DNA from: Alphaproteobacteria bacterium
GTDB lineage: Bacteria > Pseudomonadota > Alphaproteobacteria > UBA828
Length of the DNA stretch: 11,745 nt
Assembly (NCBI GenBank): GCA_022826345.1
Contig: JAJDVB010000118.1
Location: 1 to 11,745, forward strand
Direction: 5' to 3'
Shown here piece after piece: positions 6,713-11,745 of this stretch. The first letter of the stretch is position 1; the number at the start of each line of letters is the position of its first letter. A model generated the notes under the pieces. It saw only the letters and a list, made by a program, of their open reading frames with translations. It did no database searches and was not told where the DNA came from. Position numbers and translations under genes: made by a program.

Positions 6713-7604
6713 CGGCGCCGGGCTTGAGCCAGGCCGCGCCGCGCAGGCCGCTCTCGGGCCCGTAGCGTGCGCGAACCAGCCGGGTGGTGGGTTGCGTCAC
6801 GCTCGCGTGCGCGCCCCAGGCGGCGGGCACCAGACGGTAGAGCGCGTCGATCTCAGAGAGGCCGCCACCCAGCACGATCACGTCGGGGTCGAGCAGGTTG
6901 ATGACGCTGGCGAGCGCCTGGGCCAGGCGCTCGGCATAGCGGCCTACGGCGTCCGCCGCGAGCGCTTCCCCTGTCGCCGCCCGCGTGCCGATCTCTGCGG
7001 CCGTAGCCTGGCCGCCCCCGAGCGCTGCGTAGTCGCGCGCGAGCGCCGCCCCGTTGAGCCAGGTCTCGACACAGCCCTGGGAGAATCGCCCGCAGGCGCA
7101 GGGCACGCCGGCGCCCCCCGGCGCGGGCCAGGGGTTGTGGCCCCACTCGCCGGCATTGGCGTTGGCGCCCACCAGGGGCTCGCCCCGCACTACCAGCCCG
7201 CCGCCCACGCCGGTGCCGAGGATGACCCCGAACACCACCTCTGCCCCTGCACCGGCGCCGTCGGTGGCTTCGGAGAGGGCGAAGCAGTTGGCGTCATTGG
7301 CGAGCGCCACCGGGTAGCCCAGTCGAGCCTCCAGGGTCTGGCGTAGCGGCCGCCCTTCGAGCCAGGGCAGGTTGACGATCATGCTGATTTCGCCGTCCCG
7401 CGTGATGACGCCAGGGAGGCTCACGCCCACGCCGGGTGCATGCACGCCCGCGGTCGCGAGCTCCCCCACCATCTCGGCGACGGCATCGACCACGCCGTCG
7501 AAGCTCTCCGGCACCGGCCGGCGCAGGCGCGCACGCTCCACCCCGTCGTCGTCGAAGCCGATGGCGGCGAGCTTGGTGCCGCCGATGTCGAAGCCGATGC
7601 GCAT
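6687..7604 (-). CDS. ROK-family sugar kinase, probably N-acetylglucosamine kinase (NagK-like)
   Basis: A 305-residue ROK kinase predicted to phosphorylate a hexose or amino sugar with ATP. The N-terminal phosphate loop is FDIGGTK at 5-11, the catalytic base is D104 in ANDANCFAL, and ILGTGVGGGLV is at 128-138. AGEWGH (151-156) contributes the zinc-binding His. The cysteines are C169, C171 and C178 in CACGRFSQGC. The usual ROK spacing is CxCGxxGC, so this loop is two residues longer than normal. The gene begins six bases after the nagA stop on the same strand, so it is in an operon with nagA. That context supports N-acetylglucosamine as substrate, giving GlcNAc-6-phosphate for NagA; glucokinase or N-acetylmannosamine kinase activity remains possible. 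The 3' end overlaps the PDZ gene by 26 bases. Confidence 0.9.
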   Translation of the reverse strand: MRIGFDIGGTKLAAIGFDDDGVERARLRRPVPESFDGVVDAVAEMVGELATAGVHAPGVGVSLPGVITRDGEISMIVNLPWLEGRPLRQTLEARLGYPVALANDANCFALSEATDGAGAGAEVVFGVILGTGVGGGLVVRGEPLVGANANAGEWGHNPWPAPGGAGVPCACGRFSQGCVETWLNGAALARDYAALGGGQATAAEIGTRAATGEALAADAVGRYAERLAQALASVINLLDPDVIVLGGGLSEIDALYRLVPAAWGAHASVTQPTTRLVRARYGPESGLRGAAWLKPGAVSAVEESS

Positions 7605-7610
7605 TGCGCC

Positions 7611-8762
7611 CTACTGCACCTCCGACGCATCGCTGCGCTCCCCGCCGACCCAGGTGGCGCGGACGCGCAACTCGTCGTCGAGCCAGACCAGATCGGCGCG
7701 GAGCCCCGGCGCGAGCCGCCCCCGGCTCTCGGCGAGCCCGAGGAAGTCCGCAGGATAGGCGGCGGCCATGGCGAGCGCCTCTTCGAGCGGGATGCCCGCG
7801 TGGGCGACGCAGTTTCTCACCGCTTGCCCCATGTCGAGCAACGAGCCCGCGAGCCGACCATCGGCCGTGCGCAGGCAGCCGTCGATCACACACACGCGCT
7901 CGTTGCCCAGGGCGAATTCATCGAGGGCCGGGGCGCCCACCGGCGCCATCGCATCGGTAACGAGGAACAGTTTGCCGGTGGGCTTCGCACGCCAGGCGAG
8001 GCGCACCACGTCCCAATGCACATGGGCGCCGTCGGCGATGATGCTGCAGGCGAGGTGGTCGCGCGTGAGCGCCTCACCGGCGACGCCCAGCTCCCGGTGA
8101 CCGAGGGGGCTCATGGCATTGAACAGGTGGGTGACGCCGGCCAGCCGCGACGCCGCCATATCGAAGGTGCCGGCGTCGGCCTCGGTGTGCCCGGCGGCGA
8201 CGATGACGCCGCGCGCCACGAGCGTGGTGATGTGGTCGAGCTCCACGCTCTCCGGCGCGAGCGTCACCAGGGTTCGCCCGGCGCCCAGCGATGCAAGCAG
8301 GTCGATGTCATCGTCGCCCAGCGCCGCAATCTCGTTCGCGTCATGGGCCCCACGCCGGGCCAGGTTGATGTGAGGCCCCTCGAAGTGGATGCCGAGGACC
8401 CCCGGCATCCCCTGATCGAGCGCTTCCCGTACCGCCTCAACCGCTCGCGCCATGTCGGCGCGCGGGCCGGAGATGAAGGTCGGCAGAAAACCCGTGGTGC
8501 CGAAGGCGCGATGGGCCCGGCCGATCGCCGCGATGGTCGCTGGCGTCGGCGCATCGTTGAACATCACGCCACCACCGCCGTTGACCTGGACGTCGATGAA
8601 CCCGGCGGCCAGCGTGCCCCCCGAGAGCCGTGTGACTTGGACTCTGGTGGGTATCGCCTCCTCCGCCACGATGTCTCGAATGACGCCGTCTGCGAACAGC
8701 AGGGCGTGGTCGGAAAGAATCCCCTCCGGCGTGTGCAGCCGGGCGGCGGTCAGGGCTTCCAT
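7611..8762 (-). CDS. nagA: N-acetylglucosamine-6-phosphate deacetylase
   Basis: A 383-residue amidohydrolase-fold enzyme that deacetylates GlcNAc-6-phosphate to glucosamine-6-phosphate in the cytoplasm. NagA landmarks appear in order: GFIDVQVNGGGGVMFN at 54-69, HFEGPHIN with metal ligand E128, AAGHTEADA with H192, THLFNAMSPLGHRE with H212, IADGAHVHW near 242-250, and LVTDAMAP with catalytic D270. The length is normal for the family. It is the first gene of a leftward pair with the ROK kinase, giving the steps GlcNAc to GlcNAc-6-P to GlcN-6-P. No nagB deaminase, transporter or regulator is in the window, so the rest of the route must be encoded elsewhere. ATG 8762 has only a weak GGGCGG before it. 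Assignment is firm. Confidence 0.94.
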   Translation of the reverse strand: MEALTAARLHTPEGILSDHALLFADGVIRDIVAEEAIPTRVQVTRLSGGTLAAGFIDVQVNGGGGVMFNDAPTPATIAAIGRAHRAFGTTGFLPTFISGPRADMARAVEAVREALDQGMPGVLGIHFEGPHINLARRGAHDANEIAALGDDDIDLLASLGAGRTLVTLAPESVELDHITTLVARGVIVAAGHTEADAGTFDMAASRLAGVTHLFNAMSPLGHRELGVAGEALTRDHLACSIIADGAHVHWDVVRLAWRAKPTGKLFLVTDAMAPVGAPALDEFALGNERVCVIDGCLRTADGRLAGSLLDMGQAVRNCVAHAGIPLEEALAMAAAYPADFLGLAESRGRLAPGLRADLVWLDDELRVRATWVGGERSDASEVQ

Positions 8763-8855
8763 CGCCGCCCTAGCGGCCCGCGCCGGGAAACGGGTTCGCC
8801 GGCGCGAGGCGGAATGTTAGTGTCGGTGCAAAGTTCACGGAACCGGGTGTAAGCC
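8763..8855. promoter_or_regulatory. Divergent regulatory region with a perfect inverted repeat (nagA / oxidoreductase)
   Basis: The 93-base gap separates the divergent nagA operon and the oxidoreductase operon. It holds a perfect 8-bp inverted repeat, CGCGCCGG at 8779-8786 and CCGGCGCG at 8799-8806, separated by 12 bases. This could be an operator or a hairpin in the nagA leader, ending about 17 bases from its start codon. A -10-like GTTAGT at 8816-8821 lies about 35 bases before ATG 8856; a poor -35-like TTCGCC (8795-8800) overlaps the right arm of the repeat. Function is inferred from position only. Confidence 0.4.
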
Positions 8856-9848
8856 ATGCTGCGCGCTGCCTCAATCGGGATGGGCTGGTGGTCCGACGAG
8901 CTAGCGGACGCCACACAGGGTAAGTCGGACGTGATCCGCATCGTGACCTGCTTCACCCGATCGGAAGATAAGCGCGCCGCCTTCGCCGAAAAATACGGCA
9001 CGGCCCAGCACGACTCCTACGAAGCGGTGCTCGCGGACGACGGCGTCGACGCGGTCATCCTGACCACGCCGCACTCGACCCACGCCGAGCAGGTGATCGC
9101 GGCGGCGGCGGCCGGCAAGCACGTCTTCTGCGAGAAGCCTTTCACGCTGACCCGCACGAGCGCGCAGGCAGCGGTGGATGCCTGCGCCGAGGCAGGCGTG
9201 GTGCTCGCGATCGGGCAGAACCGGCGCTGGCACAGCGCGACCCGCGCGCTAAAGCGCAGGGTGGAGGGCGGTGATTTCGGCACGATCCTCCACGCCGAGG
9301 CGAATTTCTCAGTACCGAGCGCGCTCAGCTATCCGCCAGAGCTCTGGCGCTCCAACCGCGTCGAGAGCCCAGCCGGCTCGATCACCGGGCTCGGCATCCA
9401 CATGATCGATGCTCTCGTTTATCTGCTGGGGCCGATCACGCGGGTGGCGGCGCAGGCCCACCGGCACGCGGTCCCAGTCGACATCGACGATACGACCTCG
9501 GTATTGTTCCTCTTCGAATCCGGGGTCTCGGGCTACCTCGGTACGATGTTCGCCTGTCCCCATACCTCCTACATCAATGTCTACGGCACCGGCGGCAACG
9601 CCTTCGCCCAGATCGACAATAGTCAGCTCATTCTCCAATCGGCGGACGGGGTCAGGCGCGAGGAGCCCATCCAGCCGAACGATACACTCAGGCTGGAGCT
9701 CGACGAGTTCGCCGCCACTTGCGCTGGCGAGGCGCAGTACACAGTGACGACCGAGGAGGCCGTGCACGGCATCGCCGTGATGGAGGCGCTGGTCAAGGCT
9801 ACGGAAACTGGCCAGTGGGTGGAGGTCGCAGGCGGGGGCGAGGCATGA
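8856..9848 (+). CDS. Gfo/Idh/MocA-family NAD(P)-dependent oxidoreductase
   Basis: A 330-residue two-domain dehydrogenase. The N-terminal Rossmann fold starts with AASIGMGWWSDE, where the usual third glycine of the dinucleotide loop is replaced. VDAVILTTPHSTHAEQV follows, then the family's EKP motif (E93-K94-P95 in FCEKPF). The C-terminal alpha/beta domain carries GLGIHMIDAL with H182 and D185, the typical catalytic pair of this superfamily. Likely substrates are cyclic polyols, sugars or related hydroxy compounds, but the family is too broad to choose. The stop overlaps the start of the epimerase gene (ATGA), so the two products are probably made together and may share a pathway. It is divergent from nagA; an amino-sugar role is possible but unproven. 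The start codon has only a weak ribosome binding site, but the protein begins right at the conserved fold. Confidence 0.9.
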   Translation: MLRAASIGMGWWSDELADATQGKSDVIRIVTCFTRSEDKRAAFAEKYGTAQHDSYEAVLADDGVDAVILTTPHSTHAEQVIAAAAAGKHVFCEKPFTLTRTSAQAAVDACAEAGVVLAIGQNRRWHSATRALKRRVEGGDFGTILHAEANFSVPSALSYPPELWRSNRVESPAGSITGLGIHMIDALVYLLGPITRVAAQAHRHAVPVDIDDTTSVLFLFESGVSGYLGTMFACPHTSYINVYGTGGNAFAQIDNSQLILQSADGVRREEPIQPNDTLRLELDEFAATCAGEAQYTVTTEEAVHGIAVMEALVKATETGQWVEVAGGGEA

Positions 9849-10849
9849 GCGCGCGCCACACCTTCTTCTGCATCGATGGCCACACCTGCGGCAATCCCGT
9901 GCGCGTGGTGGCGGGCGGCGGCCCGACGCTCACCGGAGCTACCATGAGCGAGCGGCGCCAACACTTCCTCCGCGACTACGACTGGATCCGCCGGGCGCTC
10001 ATGTTCGAGCCCCGCGGCCACGACCTGATGTCGGGCTCCGTGCTCTACCCACCGCTCTCGCCCGACGCCGATATCGCGCTGCTCTTCGTCGAGACCTCCG
10101 GCTGCCTGCCCATGTGCGGCCATGGCACCATCGGGACCGTGACCATTGCCCTGGAGCACGGCCTCGTTTCCCCGCGTGACGAGGGCACGCTGGTGCTGGA
10201 CACACCGGCGGGCCGGGTCGAAGCGCGTTACCGGCAGAACGGCACACGGGTCGAGGCCGTGCGCATCACCAACGTGCCGAGCTTCCTGGCGGAGACAGGC
10301 GTCGCCGTGGAGTGCCCCGGCCTCGGCCCGCTCACGGTGGACATCGCCTATGGTGGCAACTTCTATGCGATCGTCGATCCGCAGCCGGGCTATGCGGGAA
10401 TGGAAGAATTCTCGGCAGCCGAGCTGTTGGCGATGAGCCCCGGCTTGCGCGAGGCTTGCAACCGGGTGGTGGAGTGCGTCCATCCCGACGATGCGTCGAT
10501 TGCCGGCGTCAGTCACGTGATGTGGACCGGCGCGCCGCAGGACCCCGGCGCTCATGCGCGGAACGCCGTCTTCTACGGCTCCGGCGCGCTCGACCGCTCC
10601 CCTTGCGGCACCGGCAGCTCGGCCCGCATGGCGCAGTGGGCGGCCACCGGAAAACTCGCGCCCGGCGACGAGTTCGTGCACGAGAGCATCATCGGCAGCC
10701 TCTTCCACTGCCGCGTCGAGAGCGCGACCAGGGTGGGCAACCACGACGCGATCGTGCCGAGCGTCGAGGGCTGGGCGCGGGTCACCGGGCTCAACACGAT
10801 CTTCGTCGACGAGGACGATCCCTTCGCCCACGGCTTCCAGGTGACCTGA
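9845..10849 (+). CDS. Proline racemase-family protein, probably 4-hydroxyproline 2-epimerase
   Basis: A 334-residue member of the proline racemase family. Both catalytic cysteines are present: C91 in LPMCGHGTIG and C254 in DRSPCGTGSS. This points to a two-base racemase/epimerase rather than trans-3-hydroxyproline dehydratase, which lacks one of the cysteines. FFCIDGHTCGNPVRVV at the N-terminus and DIAYGGNFYAIVD near 166-178 are typical. The likely reaction is trans-4-hydroxy-L-proline to cis-4-hydroxy-D-proline, though proline itself cannot be excluded. The open frame continues upstream to about 9719, but ATG 9845 overlaps the preceding stop as ATGA and starts exactly at the conserved N-terminus. 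No other hydroxyproline catabolism gene (D-amino acid oxidase, pyrroline-hydroxycarboxylate deaminase) is in the window. Confidence 0.9.
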   Translation: MSARHTFFCIDGHTCGNPVRVVAGGGPTLTGATMSERRQHFLRDYDWIRRALMFEPRGHDLMSGSVLYPPLSPDADIALLFVETSGCLPMCGHGTIGTVTIALEHGLVSPRDEGTLVLDTPAGRVEARYRQNGTRVEAVRITNVPSFLAETGVAVECPGLGPLTVDIAYGGNFYAIVDPQPGYAGMEEFSAAELLAMSPGLREACNRVVECVHPDDASIAGVSHVMWTGAPQDPGAHARNAVFYGSGALDRSPCGTGSSARMAQWAATGKLAPGDEFVHESIIGSLFHCRVESATRVGNHDAIVPSVEGWARVTGLNTIFVDEDDPFAHGFQVT

Positions 10850-10854
10850 AGGAG
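10849..10854 (+). promoter_or_regulatory. Shine-Dalgarno site of the spondin-domain gene
   Basis: AAGGAG overlaps the last base of the epimerase stop codon and lies eight bases before ATG 10863. This is near-ideal spacing, supporting both the start and co-transcription with the epimerase. Confidence 0.75.
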
Positions 10855-10862
10855 ACCACGCG

Positions 10863-11606
10863 ATGAATCAGGTTCCAGGCCGCACCGTCCGGCGCGGCGC
10901 GCGATCCCTCGGCGCGGCTCTTGCTACTCTCCTCGTCGCCGCGCTCGTCCCCGGCTGCGCCGCCTACGGCGATTCCTCGGGCGAGACGCTGCTCGATCCC
11001 GAGGCCCACGAGGCCGCAGCCGGCGCGTCCGCGACCTATACCGTCACCTTCACGGGCGCCTGGACCGTCGAGGCCACGCCCGGCGGCGTTCCCGACGGCG
11101 TGCACTTCTCGCCGCTGATCGGCGGTGTCCACAACGCCGACGTGGCGTTCCTGGAGGCCGGCGGCAAAGCCACGCCGGGGATCGAGTCCATGGCGGAGCG
11201 CGGGCGGACGGCCACGCTCACCAGGGAAATCGAGGCTGCCGGCGCGAACGCGCTCCGCGTCCTCGTCAAGGAGTCGGGCAGCGGGGCGACGGGTTCGTCG
11301 ACCTTCGAGGCGGTCACGGTGACCACGGACCACCCGCGCATCACCGTGCTCTCGATGATCGCGCCGAGCCCCGACTGGTTCGTCGGCGTCTCGGGCCTCT
11401 CCCTGCTCGACGCGGGAGGCGCGTGGCTGGAATCGCGCACGGTCGAGCTCTTCCCCTGGGACGCAGGCACGGAGGAGGGCGAGAAGCTCTCGTTCGACAA
11501 CGACGCGACCGTGCCGCAGGGCACCATCACCAGCCTGCGGGGTGTGGGCGTGTTCTCCGACGCGCCGATCGCGACGTTGACCTTCACCCGGCATCCGGCC
11601 GAATAG
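10863..11606 (+). CDS. Secreted spondin-domain (Spondin_N) protein
   Basis: A 247-residue exported protein. The N-terminus has basic residues (TVRRGAR), a hydrophobic core and LVPGC with C32, which could be a lipobox (a lipoprotein) or simply the end of a Sec signal peptide. Residues about 58-245 match the spondin N-terminal domain of extracellular matrix proteins: YTVTFTGAWTVE at 59-70, HFSPLIGGVH at 81-90, SMIAPSPDWFVGV at 164-176 and WDAGTEEG at 199-206. In animal F-spondin this is a beta-sandwich adhesion module; bacterial versions occur but their role is unknown. Here it is likely anchored or released in the periplasm or at the surface. It follows the epimerase by 13 bases with an excellent ribosome binding site. 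It has no obvious metabolic link to the two enzymes before it. Confidence 0.88.
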   Translation: MNQVPGRTVRRGARSLGAALATLLVAALVPGCAAYGDSSGETLLDPEAHEAAAGASATYTVTFTGAWTVEATPGGVPDGVHFSPLIGGVHNADVAFLEAGGKATPGIESMAERGRTATLTREIEAAGANALRVLVKESGSGATGSSTFEAVTVTTDHPRITVLSMIAPSPDWFVGVSGLSLLDAGGAWLESRTVELFPWDAGTEEGEKLSFDNDATVPQGTITSLRGVGVFSDAPIATLTFTRHPAE

Positions 11607-11611
11607 CGGCT

Positions 11612-11629
11612 GCATGGCCGTCGCCATGC
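11612..11629. repeat. Small perfect hairpin after the spondin-domain gene
   Basis: GCATGGC and GCCATGC form a 7-bp stem with a CGTC loop just after the spondin gene's TAG. No T-tract follows, so it is not a classical intrinsic terminator. It might trim or stabilise the mRNA end between the two genes. Confidence 0.35.
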
Positions 11630-11645
11630 CGTGCGGGGGCGCTTC

Positions 11646-11745
11646 ATGAGGCGGACCGTATCGAGGCTCCCGGCCCTGCTGCTCGTGATCGCGCTGGCGG
11701 GCGGGTTGCTGGCACAGGGTCCGAGCGCGGCGGCCGAGGAGTACA
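11646..11745 (+). CDS. N-terminus of an exported protein, 3' partial
   Basis: An ATG at 11646 opens a frame that stays open to the window edge (33 codons). It encodes a textbook signal peptide: MRRTVSR, the hydrophobic stretch LPALLLVIALAGGLLA, then a likely cleavage near PSAAA-EE. GGGGG at 11635-11639 may serve as a ribosome binding site. It begins 39 bases after the spondin gene on the same strand, so it is probably in the same transcript. The mature part is not visible and the family cannot be named; a second spondin-type protein is a guess based on position only. Confidence 0.6.
   Translation, partial: MRRTVSRLPALLLVIALAGGLLAQGPSAAAEEY

Noticed and set aside
7440..8852. A 470-codon plus-strand open frame opposite nagA and the kinase
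   Set aside because: It is antisense to two genes with complete catalytic motifs and has low-complexity Arg/Gly/His-rich composition.
9719..9844. Upstream extension of the epimerase frame
   Set aside because: It lies inside the oxidoreductase gene, and family similarity starts at ATG 9845, which forms the ATGA overlap.
9623..10831. A 402-codon minus-strand open frame opposite the epimerase
   Set aside because: The plus strand encodes a proline racemase-family protein with both catalytic cysteines; the antisense product shows no domain.
10791..11627. A 278-codon minus-strand open frame opposite the spondin-domain gene
   Set aside because: The spondin motifs, signal peptide and strong ribosome binding site support the plus strand.

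Overview
The window is a GC-rich, gene-dense piece of bacterial chromosome with short intergenic gaps. Gene content and codon style suggest an alphaproteobacterium, perhaps Rhodospirillales-like. That assignment is inferred from protein family flavour only; no rRNA or marker gene is present. I see no tRNA, CRISPR array, insertion sequence, integrase or phage gene. No gene-free stretch exceeds about 170 bases.

Layout, left to right: (1) the 3' part of an M20-family N-carbamoyl-amino-acid hydrolase/allantoate amidohydrolase (+), cut by the window edge. (2) A convergent intergenic region packed with five back-to-back hairpins (1236-1326). (3) A 'core' MetE-like cobalamin-independent methyltransferase (-). 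(4) A divergent promoter region, then a rightward group of a carbon-nitrogen hydrolase, a secreted protein of unknown function and a ChaC-type gamma-glutamylcyclotransferase. (5) A trypsin-fold plus PDZ protein with its own good promoter and ribosome binding site, in which all three catalytic triad positions appear to be lost. (6) A leftward amino-sugar pair, nagA followed by a ROK kinase, whose 3' end overlaps that of the PDZ gene. (7) A second divergent region, then a rightward group: a Gfo/Idh/MocA oxidoreductase, a proline racemase-family epimerase joined to it by an ATGA overlap, a secreted spondin-domain protein, and the start of another exported protein cut by the right edge.

Functionally this looks like housekeeping and catabolic chromosome rather than a mobile island. 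The genes handle carbamoyl/amide nitrogen (M20 hydrolase, nitrilase family), glutathione (ChaC), N-acetylglucosamine (NagA plus kinase) and possibly hydroxyproline (epimerase plus dehydrogenase). I did not find a clearly new multi-gene system. The most interesting items are the triad-less protease-like PDZ protein, the hairpin array, the coupled dehydrogenase/epimerase pair, the bacterial spondin domain protein and the stand-alone core-MetE enzyme.
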